Shown here one piece after another: positions 35,672-43,605 of a stretch of DNA of 64,000 nucleotides. The notes under the pieces were generated by a model. That model made no database searches, was not told where the DNA came from, and worked only from the letters and a program-made list of their open reading frames with translations. Every line of letters starts with the position of its first letter. Positions within the stretch are counted from its first letter, which is position 1. This DNA comes from an uncultured Lachnospiraceae bacterium (GTDB taxonomy: Bacteria > Bacillota > Clostridia > Lachnospirales > Lachnospiraceae), in contig CAJUCN010000016.1 in NCBI GenBank assembly GCA_910585005.1, positions 1 to 64,000 of the forward strand, in the 5' to 3' direction. The position numbers were made by a program, and so were the translations under genes.

Positions 35672-35953
35672 TTATCGCTTTGGGAACCATCTGTCATCTA
35701 CTTCCTTATTTCCTTCCTCATATTTCTCCTTTTTCCCTCCCGGGGGATTCTTTCTGTCAAAGCCCCCCATCCCTCCGTCCATAGAACCCATATCGGAAAG
35801 CCTGATTTGGGAAGCATCCACCAAAACGCTCTGATTTTGTTCCTGCCCCTGCTCCGTAGCAGGTATGGTACCTGCAATCACCTGCCAAAAAGGAAAAGCC
35901 CCGGCTATGTATCCACATACCCGGGGCCATCCATATATAGAGGAAAATGTCAT
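35672..35953 (-). CDS. Uncertain small reading frame downstream of a terminator
   Basis: A 93-codon frame whose ATG overlaps the stop of the 101-residue protein (ATGA). A strong intrinsic terminator (35886-35927) lies in its first third, so its start is doubtful. The last 45 residues (SQIRLSDMGSMDGGMGGFDR, PPGGKKEKYEEGNKEVDD) look like genuine coding sequence, perhaps the tail of a decayed gene. I do not recognise it. Confidence 0.25.
   Translation of the reverse strand: MTFSSIYGWPRVCGYIAGAFPFWQVIAGTIPATEQGQEQNQSVLVDASQIRLSDMGSMDGGMGGFDRKNPPGGKKEKYEEGNKEVDDRWFPKR
35886..35927 (-). terminator. Terminator of the two small charged-protein genes
   Basis: GCCCCGG (35898-35904) pairs with CCGGGGC (35921-35927), with further TATGT/ACATA pairing inside, followed on the minus strand by TTTTCCTTTTT. 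It lies 23 bases after the stop at 35950. Confidence 0.85.
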
Positions 35954-36255
35954 ACAACCGCGTTAGTTAACGAAGCAGCTTTCCTTGCCGTTGAAAGCAT
36001 CTTTTCCATTTCCGTCTGTGCGTCTGTCTTTTTACTTTCTTTCGATTCCGTACCTGTATCTTTCCTTTCGGTCTTTTCACCGCTTCTCTTTGCTTCCGCT
36101 TTATCACATTCCTTCATCAGCGTTTCCATGCTCTGAGAGTCAAGCATCACCTGCATCTGGTAAATTCCCTTTTTGATCTTCTTTTCCTCTTCTTTCCTTT
36201 GCTCCACTTTGCTCATTTGCTTTTCCATAAAATTTTGAGCATTTCCTATTTTCAT
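35950..36255 (-). CDS. Small charged helical protein of unknown function
   Basis: A 101-residue, very hydrophilic protein, almost entirely Lys/Glu/Met-rich helix (QMSKVEQRKEEEKKIKKGIY, QSMETLMKECDKAEAKRSGE), with a likely coiled coil at about 10-60 and a disordered middle. No signal or membrane segment. The start at 36255 follows GGAGAATTATC and overlaps the stop of the upstream gene by four bases (ATGA), so the two proteins are translationally coupled and probably act together. I do not recognise a named family. Confidence 0.7.
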   Translation of the reverse strand: MKIGNAQNFMEKQMSKVEQRKEEEKKIKKGIYQMQVMLDSQSMETLMKECDKAEAKRSGEKTERKDTGTESKESKKTDAQTEMEKMLSTARKAASLTNAVV

Positions 36256-36659
36256 GATAATTCTCCTTCCATCCGCTTCTTTCTCATCTCTTCAAGAGCC
36301 TCCCTGATCCTATCTTTGATATCCTTTTCAGAGTCGTCAAAACTCTCCAGCATCCGTTTCCACTGTTTTTCTGTGTATGCCTGAGCGCCAATCTGGATCA
36401 CTGGCTCCGTTTCCCCCTTTTTCACCTTATCCAAGATTTCGTTTTTGCGGTTGCTGATCATTTTCATGATTTCTTCCGTGGACATCAATTGGTTTTGCGG
36501 CACAGCCTCTTTGCCATTTGCCTTATCCTTTGAGTCCTCTTCACCAGACTGGCCTGCAGCCGCCATAAACTCCTTACCAAAACCGTTTCCGGACGTTTTT
36601 CCTCCCGGCTTTGGTTTTTCATAAAATGGGTAGCTGCCGTTCACTCCTTTTACAGCCAT
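36252..36659 (-). CDS. Small protein of unknown function, coupled to the next gene
   Basis: A 135-residue hydrophilic protein. The N-terminal third is Gly/Lys/Ser-rich and probably disordered (AVKGVNGSYPFYEKPKPGGK); the C-terminal half is helical (ISNRKNEILDKVKKGETEPV, YTEKQWKRMLESFDDSEKDI). Similar small proteins with a C-terminal xKxWxxMLxxFDxxE motif occur in tandem in Lachnospiraceae, from memory, without known function. Start ATG 36659 follows GGAGGATGATT; an upstream ATG at 36725 lacks a site. It is the first of a two-gene operon ended by the terminator at 35886. Confidence 0.7.
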   Translation of the reverse strand: MAVKGVNGSYPFYEKPKPGGKTSGNGFGKEFMAAAGQSGEEDSKDKANGKEAVPQNQLMSTEEIMKMISNRKNEILDKVKKGETEPVIQIGAQAYTEKQWKRMLESFDDSEKDIKDRIREALEEMRKKRMEGELS

Positions 36660-36843
36660 AATCATCCTCCATCTTTGTTTAAATTGTAATCCTATGCAAA
36701 TTAATTCTGCAAGCTTCTCTGTCATTCAAAGCTTTGCTTTCCGTTTTCCTTAACAGGTCCAAACGGTTGTTCCCTCTATCCTCCTTCCTTGCTGAACTTC
36801 TATCTGGAAGGCTGCTATGCAGCCAACACAGCCAAATATTCCA

Positions 36844-37170
36844 TCATTCCCCTTTAAACAGCATGTACTTCCTTTTTACTTCCGGGTATCTTGCTTTGGG
36901 AACAGACAGTTCTTTCCCTGTGGTAAGATAAAGAACATAACTGCTGATCTTTTCAATGCATCGCATATTCACAAGGAAACTTTGATGGATCCTTACAAAT
37001 CCCATTCCTTCAAGTTCTGCTTCAATTTCATCCAATTTTTTGTAAATACTGTATACCTGGTCTCCCACATAAAAAATATTTTTGTGTCTGGCAGTTTCAA
37101 TATAAATAATCTCGTCCACTTTAATGCGTTTCTTTCCTCCTACAAAGGAAAATTGAAGAGTCTGCTCCAT
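36844..37170 (-). CDS. Stand-alone LytTR DNA-binding protein
   Basis: A 108-residue protein consisting only of a LytTR domain (VDEIIYIETARHKNIFYVGD, FVRIHQSFLVNMRCIEKISS), the DNA-binding module of AgrA/LytR regulators, without a receiver domain. It should bind direct-repeat sites constitutively or under control of a partner protein. Start after AAGGGGTGA. No kinase or membrane partner (such as a DUF3021 protein) is adjacent, so its signal is unclear. Confidence 0.85.
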   Translation of the reverse strand: MEQTLQFSFVGGKKRIKVDEIIYIETARHKNIFYVGDQVYSIYKKLDEIEAELEGMGFVRIHQSFLVNMRCIEKISSYVLYLTTGKELSVPKARYPEVKRKYMLFKGE

Positions 37171-37278
37171 TCACCCCTTATCTCCGTTTCCCAACATAAT
37201 ATACAAGTTATATCGGTCTATTCTTTTCATTTCATTTGATGTATTGCACGAAATGACCAATCGTTGGCACCAAATGAC

Positions 37279-37318
37279 TAAAAAAACGAAAAAAGGGGCT
37301 GGCAATAAAGCCAACCCC
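37279..37318 (-). terminator. Terminator of the GGDEF/EAL gene
   Basis: GGGGCTGGC (37295-37303) pairs with GCCAACCCC (37310-37318); the one mismatch is a G-U pair on the minus strand. The minus-strand exit is TTTTTTCGTTTTTTT. It begins 8 bases after the stop. Confidence 0.9.
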
Positions 37319-37325
37319 GTGAACA

Positions 37326-39005
37326 CTAATTTTGCACCGGTAAAAACTGATCCAGGAATTGTGCCAGTGGACAAGGCTTCCCATAATAGAATCCCTGTAT
37401 GTAATCCGGACCGATTTTGCTGATCTGATCCAGCTCTTCTTTGGTCTCAATCCCTTCCACACAAAGCTTTAAATGAATCCCATGAACCAAATCGGCCATA
37501 TGCTGCAACAGATTTTGCTCATATGCATTGTTCAATGCCTTCAACGTAAAAGTCCTGTCAATCTTAATGATGCTGGGATCCAGCTTATATAGATAGTGAA
37601 AGTTAGAATATCCTGTCCCAAAATCATCCAGCGCCAACGGAATCCCGTGAGCCTTAAGCCCTTCACAAAAGCAGATAAAATTCTCATTTGACTCCAAAAA
37701 ACCACTTTCCGTAAGCTCAACGATCACGCTGTCCGAACTTAAATGAAATCTTGTCAGCACAGATTGGATCTCTTCCAAAATATTGCTTTTCAGCACCTGG
37801 ATATTCGAGAGATTTACCGCCACCTTGAATTTCGGAATACTCTTTTGTATCTGGCTGCATGCTGCCATCGCCTGCTCCAACACCCAGCGTCCTACCGGAA
37901 TGATCAAATTACTCTCCTCTAAAAGCGGGATAAATTCTAACGGCGGGATCATTTCTCCATCTGAACTATGGAAACGGAGCAGCGTTTCCGCATTACCCAA
38001 CTTTTGCGCCTTGATATCCACGATCGGCTGAAAATACACCTCAAATCCTTGAAACTCATGGTTCACCGACCAAAGCATCTGACTTATAAGATCTTTTTTA
38101 TGTAAAAAAGATTTATAATCCTCACCGTCATAAACATAACATTTATTTTTTCCTGTATTTTTAGCTTCATTTAATGCAAATTCTGAAAGTTTCATAATAT
38201 TCTGGTATTCCTGATTCGCTACCCTGGAAAAATCCACAATACCCGCTGAAACAGTATAAAATATCTCATAACAGTTTTCTTCTATAAAACACTTAATCTC
38301 GTGTTGTATCTTATGGTAGATTTCTATGGCCTCTTGTGTGCTTCTACCCTCCCGGTCCAAAACCACATACTCATCAGCTACCACACGGTACAGCATTTGC
38401 CCTGGCAAAAGCACAGACCGGATACATTCCGCCGTCCTTCCGATGACCATATCCCCATACTCCATGCCTTTATTTTCATTAATCTCTTTGAAATTATCGA
38501 TTCCAAGACGAATCAGGAATCCACGAACTGCGTCCTTGTTTGATATGTCCATTTCATTTTGCAAACTTGCCTCACGCAAAAGCCCGCTGATGTTATCAGC
38601 CTTCTGGCGCATGCCAATCTCATTGATACACCCTACCAAAAATTTAGCCGCACCCTTTTCATCCCGCAGTACGCGGCCCCGGCAATTAATCCAAATTGCA
38701 CGGCCATCCTTTCCAAGCCACCGATACTGGATATTGTGAAATTTCTTTCCGTGGTGAATCAATTGGATCAGATCATTGTTTAAAAGTGCAATATCCTCCG
38801 GATGTACAAAATGGCGAAATTGATCTGTTGCCTCACTAAATTGGGCGGATGGAAGTCTAAACCGTTCCGTTGCGCTTTGCGATATGCTAAATAAATCCTG
38901 CTGCAGGTCTAAGATATACAGATAATCGTCCATACATGGATTAACAATATCAATGATATCCTTGAATTGCTCTAACGTTACTTCTTTCATTGTTTCTTTC
39001 ATCAT
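37326..39005 (-). CDS. PAS-GGDEF-EAL protein, probable c-di-GMP phosphodiesterase
   Basis: A 559-residue cytoplasmic signalling protein. A PAS-like domain (about 20-140) has YRWLGKDGRAIWINCRGRVL. The GGDEF domain (about 145-300) is degenerate: the catalytic motif reads RVVADEYVVL, so cyclase activity is unlikely. The EAL domain (about 320-555) has Glu-Thr-Leu in place of Glu-Ala-Leu (NAETLLRF) but keeps the metal and catalytic stretches NLSNIQ, ELTESG, ALDDFGTGYSN, IKIDRTF and CVEGIET, so it probably degrades c-di-GMP. Start near the ATG-ATG at 39005 after AGGGGAAATTAGT. Confidence 0.87.
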   Translation of the reverse strand: MMKETMKEVTLEQFKDIIDIVNPCMDDYLYILDLQQDLFSISQSATERFRLPSAQFSEATDQFRHFVHPEDIALLNNDLIQLIHHGKKFHNIQYRWLGKDGRAIWINCRGRVLRDEKGAAKFLVGCINEIGMRQKADNISGLLREASLQNEMDISNKDAVRGFLIRLGIDNFKEINENKGMEYGDMVIGRTAECIRSVLLPGQMLYRVVADEYVVLDREGRSTQEAIEIYHKIQHEIKCFIEENCYEIFYTVSAGIVDFSRVANQEYQNIMKLSEFALNEAKNTGKNKCYVYDGEDYKSFLHKKDLISQMLWSVNHEFQGFEVYFQPIVDIKAQKLGNAETLLRFHSSDGEMIPPLEFIPLLEESNLIIPVGRWVLEQAMAACSQIQKSIPKFKVAVNLSNIQVLKSNILEEIQSVLTRFHLSSDSVIVELTESGFLESNENFICFCEGLKAHGIPLALDDFGTGYSNFHYLYKLDPSIIKIDRTFTLKALNNAYEQNLLQHMADLVHGIHLKLCVEGIETKEELDQISKIGPDYIQGFYYGKPCPLAQFLDQFLPVQN

Positions 39006-39096
39006 ACTAATTTCCCCTAAGTACAACAGTAGCAACCCTTACATTTGCATAAATACATCTTATATCTTCCAATTCGTAAAATCAAGTAAATTTGAC

Positions 39097-39135
39097 AAAA
39101 AAACCCTGGAAAACAAATCATCATTTCCAGGGTTT
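39097..39135 (-). terminator. Terminator of the feoAB operon
   Basis: AAACCCTGGAAA (39101-39112) and TTTCCAGGGTTT (39124-39135) form a perfect 12-bp stem; the minus-strand exit is TTTTTTTG. It lies 11 bases after the small Cys-rich gene. Confidence 0.92.
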
Positions 39136-39146
39136 ATAAATACTTT

Positions 39147-39290
39147 TTACTTATGTCCGCATCCCCCTGCACAATTCTTGCAGTCACAGCCGCACTGCAG
39201 GGATTTTCCACTCCTTTTATCACAAACCATCTTTCTAACTACCAATCCAACTATCATAACTAATACTGCTGCCGTAATGATTGTTCCCAT
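39147..39290 (-). CDS. FeoB-associated Cys-rich membrane protein
   Basis: A 47-residue protein: one N-terminal membrane helix (GTIITAAVLVMIVGLVV), a basic patch, then a C-terminal cluster of cysteines (LQCGCDCKNCAGGCGHK). This is the FeoB-associated Cys-rich family, thought to assist FeoB in ferrous iron transfer. Start follows GGAGGTTATT. The gene overlaps the feoB 3' end by 31 bases in another frame and is last in the feo operon, before the terminator. Confidence 0.85.
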   Translation of the reverse strand: MGTIITAAVLVMIVGLVVRKMVCDKRSGKSLQCGCDCKNCAGGCGHK

Positions 39291-41440
39291 AATAACCTCC
39301 TGCTTTCTTTATGAGGGCGCACAAGCAAAAAAAGAAAACTGATCACCAGCATAATTGCCGCTGCCGTCCCAATACCAAAAGTTCCCGCACTGACCCACAC
39401 GCTGATCTGAAACACGCAAAGGGAAACCACATACGCCAGCGCCGTCTGATATCCAATTGCAAACCAAAACCATTTTGCATTGTTCATTTCCCTTTTCATT
39501 GCGCCCATTGCCGCAAAACAGGGGGCGCATAAAAGATTAAAAATCAAAAAAGAATATGCTGCTGCCGCACTCACACTGCCTGCCAATATGCCCCAAATTT
39601 CTTCCCCTTCCTCCGCCACTTCCGCAAAACCAAAAAGGATCCCAATGGTTCCCACTACATTTTCCTTGGCAATTAATCCGGTGATGGCGGCAACCACCAT
39701 CTTCCAGTCTCCCCAGCCAAGGGGGATAAACAGTGGAGCAAACAAACCGCCAAGCTTGGCCAGAATACTGTTGTCGAGCTGTTCCGCCTCCAGTATTCCA
39801 AATGAACCGTCCACCCAGCCAAACCGCATAAAAAACCAGAGGACAATCGTCGATAAAAGAATGACCGTCCCTGCCTTCTTGATAAAGGACCATCCTCTCT
39901 CCCACATGCTCCGCAGCACATTCCCTACAGTCGGCATATGGTACGCCGGAAGTTCCATCACAAAAGGCGCCGGGTCTCCTGCAAACATTTTCGTCTTTTT
40001 TAATATGATACCGGAACATACGATCGCTGCAAATCCTACAAACCAAGCGCTCCATGCCACCCATGCCGCCCCGTCAAACAACGCTCCGGCGATCAGCCCA
40101 ATAATAGGAAGCTTTGCCCCGCAGGGAATAAAGGTGGTTGTCATGATCGTCATTTTACGATCCCTGTCATTTTCAATGGTCCTGGACGCCATAATTCCCG
40201 GAACGCCACACCCGGTACCAATCAATATCGGGATAAAGGATTTACCGGACAGGCCAAACTTCCTGAAAATCCGGTCCATAATAAAAGCAACCCTTGCCAT
40301 ATATCCACATGCCTCCAAAAAGGCTAAGAAGATAAAAAGCACCAACATCTGAGGCACAAATCCAAGCACTGCCCCCACACCTGCTACCATACCGTCAAGG
40401 ATCAGGGATTGCAGCCAGTCCGCACATGCCGCCCTATTCAGGATCGTTTCTACCAAAGCTGGGATTCCCGGGATCTCCAGGCCAAACAAATTCCATCCAT
40501 CGCCAAATACCCCATCATTGGCCCATTCTGCCGCCCATGTTCCCACCGTCGTAACGGAAATATAATACACAAGAAACATCACCACTGCAAAAAGGGGAAA
40601 GGCAAGCCATCTATTCGTCACTATTCTATCAATCTTATCGGAAACCGTCAATTTCCCTTTGCCGTTCTTTTTATAACAGCATTCGGTAACAGACGAAACA
40701 AAAACATATCTCTCGTTGGTAATGATACTTTCCGCATCGTCATCCATCTCCTTTTCGATCATCTCAATTTCCGGTGAGACATCTGGTACAAAAGCCATTT
40801 TTTCCGCAATCTTATCATCTCTTTCAAGAAGCTTAATGGCAAAGAAACGTTTCTGCTCCTCCGGGATGCCGCTTCCCAGCTTACTTTCTATCCTCTCCAG
40901 TACATTTTCTACCCTCACTGAAAATTTATGTACGGGAGGCCCTACCTTCTTCTCTTTTGCCAACATCATCGCTTTTTCCGCCGCATTCATGATCCCTGTT
41001 CCTTTCAGGGCGGAAATTTCAACCACCTGACACCCCAGCTTTCCAGATAGTTTAGCCGTATCAATCCGATCCCCGCCTTTTTCCACAAGATCCATCATAT
41101 TCACAGCTATGACCATGGGAATTCCCAGCTCCATAAGCTGCGTTGACAAATAAAGGTTTCTTTCTATATTCGTTCCGTCAACAAGGTTGATAATTGCATC
41201 CGGCCTTTCTGTGATCAAGTAAGTTCTTGCCACTACCTCTTCTAACGTATACGGGGAAAGGGAATATATTCCCGGAAGATCCATGATCTCAACTTCCTTG
41301 TTCCCTTTTAGTTTTCCTACCTTTCTCTCCACCGTAACGCCAGGCCAGTTCCCCACGAACTGATTTGATCCTGTAAGTGCATTAAATAGTGTTGTTTTAC
41401 CGCAGTTTGGATTTCCTGCAAGCGCAATCGTAATAGCCAT
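39260..41440 (-). CDS. feoB: Ferrous iron transport protein B
   Basis: A 726-residue inner-membrane Fe(II) transporter. The N-terminal GTPase domain has G1 GNPNCGKTTLF (8-18), G3 DLPGIYSLSPYT, G4 VNMMD, then a helical GDI-like spacer (about 170-270). The membrane part has eight or more helices with the Gate motifs including ILIGTGCGVPGIMASRTIEN and FIPCGAKLPIIGLI. The length is typical of Clostridial FeoB. Start follows AGGAGAGGTGAAAT. It is in an operon behind feoA and overlaps the Cys-rich partner. Control by a DtxR-type iron regulator is suggested by the box upstream of feoA. Confidence 0.95.
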   Translation of the reverse strand: MAITIALAGNPNCGKTTLFNALTGSNQFVGNWPGVTVERKVGKLKGNKEVEIMDLPGIYSLSPYTLEEVVARTYLITERPDAIINLVDGTNIERNLYLSTQLMELGIPMVIAVNMMDLVEKGGDRIDTAKLSGKLGCQVVEISALKGTGIMNAAEKAMMLAKEKKVGPPVHKFSVRVENVLERIESKLGSGIPEEQKRFFAIKLLERDDKIAEKMAFVPDVSPEIEMIEKEMDDDAESIITNERYVFVSSVTECCYKKNGKGKLTVSDKIDRIVTNRWLAFPLFAVVMFLVYYISVTTVGTWAAEWANDGVFGDGWNLFGLEIPGIPALVETILNRAACADWLQSLILDGMVAGVGAVLGFVPQMLVLFIFLAFLEACGYMARVAFIMDRIFRKFGLSGKSFIPILIGTGCGVPGIMASRTIENDRDRKMTIMTTTFIPCGAKLPIIGLIAGALFDGAAWVAWSAWFVGFAAIVCSGIILKKTKMFAGDPAPFVMELPAYHMPTVGNVLRSMWERGWSFIKKAGTVILLSTIVLWFFMRFGWVDGSFGILEAEQLDNSILAKLGGLFAPLFIPLGWGDWKMVVAAITGLIAKENVVGTIGILFGFAEVAEEGEEIWGILAGSVSAAAAYSFLIFNLLCAPCFAAMGAMKREMNNAKWFWFAIGYQTALAYVVSLCVFQISVWVSAGTFGIGTAAAIMLVISFLFLLVRPHKESRRLLWEQSLRQQY

Positions 41441-41491
41441 ATTTCACCTCTCCTAACCAATATTAGTTATGTCTAACTTTTGTGTAAAAAA

Positions 41492-41731
41492 TTATGCTTC
41501 CTCAGGAAGCAATTCCACAAGAATCATTTCGGCATCCGCCTTTCTTATAGACAACTCATATCCACGCACGGTAATCTCCACCGGATCCCCTAAGGGGGCG
41601 ACCTTTCTCACAGATACTTCTACTCCTTTGGTAATTCCCATGTCCATGATTCTGCGCTTTACCGCCCCTTCACCAGTAAGCCTGCTCACCTTTCCCTTCC
41701 TGCCACAGGGGACTTCTCTCAATGTTTTCAT
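41492..41731 (-). CDS. feoA: Ferrous iron transport protein A
   Basis: A 79-residue SH3-like cytoplasmic protein that supports FeoB. Typical sequence: GKVSRLTGEGAVKRRIMDMG, KGVEVSVRKVAPLGDPVEIT, VRGYELSIRKADAEMI. Start after GAAGGTGTGAG. It lies 51 bases upstream of feoB in the same operon and is preceded by a promoter with a palindromic metal-regulator box. Confidence 0.93.
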   Translation of the reverse strand: MKTLREVPCGRKGKVSRLTGEGAVKRRIMDMGITKGVEVSVRKVAPLGDPVEITVRGYELSIRKADAEMILVELLPEEA

Positions 41732-41774
41732 CTCACACCTTCTTTCCTTTCCTGTTCCTGATCGCTTATATAGT

Positions 41775-41804
41775 TAGTTTAAACTACCATTGGTTAGTTG
41801 TCAA
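41775..41804 (-). promoter_or_regulatory. feoA promoter with overlapping DtxR/MntR-type box
   Basis: On the minus strand TTGACA (41799-41804), a 17-base spacer and TAAACT (41776-41781). The palindrome TAGTTTAAACTA (41775-41786) covers the -10, as expected for repression by an iron-bound DtxR-family protein. A DtxR-type regulator is encoded 1.8 kb away (43606). Confidence 0.65.
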
Positions 41805-41879
41805 TACCTATATTGCCTATAACCAGATTATTCAAAAATTTTGGTCAGATATCGGTCTAAGCGCTTTTTACCTCCTCAT

Positions 41880-42530
41880 TCATACGCGGCCTCTTCTTCC
41901 CCAATACCTGCAGGTACGCTTCTTATATTCCAGATACTGATCCCCAAATACGGTTGCCAAATACTTCTCTTCCTGGAGAATCTGCAAGTGGAACATGATC
42001 ACCGCCCATACCGTAAAAAGGAGTAACACCCAATTGAAATACATAAGCAAAACCCCAACATATATCATGTCAAATCCCAAAAAAGCAGGATTCCTGCTAT
42101 ACTGGTAAATACCACAGGATACAAATTCCGTCCGGTCCGTATCCGGGATCCCTGCCCGCCAGCTATCTTTCATCGTCCATACCGCCGTGAAAAAAATACC
42201 GTCACCCAAAAAACCTGCTACAGCTCCCACGCCTCTTATTGCAGACGGCATAAAATTCCAGTTCCATACCATGGAAACCAACTCCACCGGAATCATCAAG
42301 ACCGTAGCTGCCAGCAAAGTCATCTCCCTAATCCGGACTGACTTATCCTTCCCCGATCCAAGCTGGTTTGTCCGGATTCCCTGACGCTTTTGCTGTAATT
42401 GTTTTGCAAAATAGATCCCGTAAAAAATTACCAAAACAAAACAAGCCGGAATGAAAAAAATATTTCCAAACTTTCCTGCCAAAAAAACAGATGTAGGGCC
42501 GTCTGCCCCACCAATCACTGAAATCCCCAT
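41880..42530 (-). CDS. Isoprenylcysteine carboxyl methyltransferase-like membrane protein
   Basis: A 216-residue membrane protein with about five helices. The C-terminal half has the ICMT/PEMT signature: CGIYQYSRNPAFLGFDMIYV, then LQILQEEKYLATVFGDQYLE, which binds S-adenosylmethionine and a hydrophobic acceptor. The substrate in bacteria is unknown. The N-terminus carries ISVIGGADGPTSVFLAGK, a motif otherwise known to me from the beta subunit of Na+-pumping decarboxylases; the next protein upstream has a variant of it. Start after AGGAGGGAAC, 21 bases from the upstream gene's stop: same operon. Confidence 0.8.
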   Translation of the reverse strand: MGISVIGGADGPTSVFLAGKFGNIFFIPACFVLVIFYGIYFAKQLQQKRQGIRTNQLGSGKDKSVRIREMTLLAATVLMIPVELVSMVWNWNFMPSAIRGVGAVAGFLGDGIFFTAVWTMKDSWRAGIPDTDRTEFVSCGIYQYSRNPAFLGFDMIYVGVLLMYFNWVLLLFTVWAVIMFHLQILQEEKYLATVFGDQYLEYKKRTCRYWGRRGRV

Positions 42531-42551
42531 GTTCCCTCCTATTTTACTCTC

Positions 42552-43424
42552 TTATCCGGCAAAGCTGCGGCATTTCGCTATCAGAGCCTCTTCCTTGTCT
42601 TTTGCATGCAAAACAAGGCAGTCCTCTTTTACCACCTCACGGATGATCTTTAATTCTAAACGCCGTCTTCGCTCAAAATGTCTTACCACATCTTCTATCC
42701 CTTCGTAACCGTGGGCTTTCCCATAAGGAGACTCTTTCAGGTAATTCAGCATAAGGGGATACCACATTTCGTTCCCGTTCTCGTCACTGCGCTCTCTCTT
42801 CACATGAAGAAGATTCCTTTTAATCTCCTCTGAATCCAAATAGATCAGGCCAAAGCCCTTTTCCTTCAAAATTCCATAGGCTTCCTCATAAAAGGCAAGG
42901 ATCTTTTCCTCCGGCAACTGATAAAACAACATCAAAGACTCAATGGAATTCTGAAAAAACGAACACTCAAAAATACACCCTTCTCCAAAAAAACGACGAT
43001 ATCTTTTCATAATCGTATGACGAAATGTCTCAAAGTCTACCCTGCCATTGTAGATCTCATATTGTTCCATCTCCTGATAAAAACTGCGCTCCTCCGCCAA
43101 AACCCGGGTATAGGCAACGATATACCTGTCATCTTCCTGGCTGGTCTTATCCCGGATCTCCTTTTCAAAATCAGAATACCGGCACAAAATACTTTTCCAC
43201 TCATCCTTTGTCAGATAACTGCACCATGCAAGCTCCACCGGAGACAAATCCCCTTCCCGGTAGGGCCTGCACTCCGGCCATTGTCTCACAAGGCGGTTTA
43301 GCAGCGTGCTTTTTCCCGTCCCCGGCACCCCTTCTATAAAAAGATTTCTTTTTCCTAGTGCAAAAACACTGGTTGGCTCGTCTACGCCTGGGATGCTGGA
43401 TATTCCTCCGGCTTCTTTCTCCAT
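42552..43424 (-). CDS. P-loop NTPase/kinase-like protein
   Basis: A 290-residue protein with a Walker A motif FIEGVPGTGKSTLLNRLV at about 29-46 and an otherwise helical, charged body (ILCRYSDFEKEIRDKTSQED, IFECSFFQNSIESLMLFYQL), resembling nucleotide- or sugar-kinase-like AAA proteins. The N-terminus (ISSIPGVDEPTSVFALGK) is a variant of the motif at the N-terminus of the neighbouring methyltransferase. Start after AGAAAGGAGCTGGGT. Its phosphoryl acceptor is unknown. Confidence 0.75.
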   Translation of the reverse strand: MEKEAGGISSIPGVDEPTSVFALGKRNLFIEGVPGTGKSTLLNRLVRQWPECRPYREGDLSPVELAWCSYLTKDEWKSILCRYSDFEKEIRDKTSQEDDRYIVAYTRVLAEERSFYQEMEQYEIYNGRVDFETFRHTIMKRYRRFFGEGCIFECSFFQNSIESLMLFYQLPEEKILAFYEEAYGILKEKGFGLIYLDSEEIKRNLLHVKRERSDENGNEMWYPLMLNYLKESPYGKAHGYEGIEDVVRHFERRRRLELKIIREVVKEDCLVLHAKDKEEALIAKCRSFAG

Positions 43425-43557
43425 ACCCAGCTCCTTTCTGGCAAACCTCTTCGTCCCTTTCCCTTAACTTCCCATATCACCAAAAATTTTATCACACCTG
43501 CCCTTTGAAATCCATTGCTCTTTCTTTTCTTTTATTTTTTTTATCTTTTCTTTGTGG

Positions 43558-43590
43558 TATAATTTTGAAAAATGCCTAAACTAATTGATA
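43558..43590 (+). promoter_or_regulatory. Extended -10 promoter of the dtxR gene with possible half metal box
   Basis: TGGTATAAT (extended -10, TATAAT at 43558-43563) has no clear -35. CCTAAACTAATTGATA just downstream resembles half of the feoA box (TAAACTA), which would allow autoregulation. The second half is weak. Confidence 0.4.
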
Positions 43591-43605
43591 AAATGGAGGG
43601 TTATT

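Noticed and set aside
39480..40352. Long plus-strand frame antisense to feoB
   Set aside because: It is 290 codons but mirrors hydrophobic feoB codons, has no ribosome site and no recognisable domain; feoB is certain.
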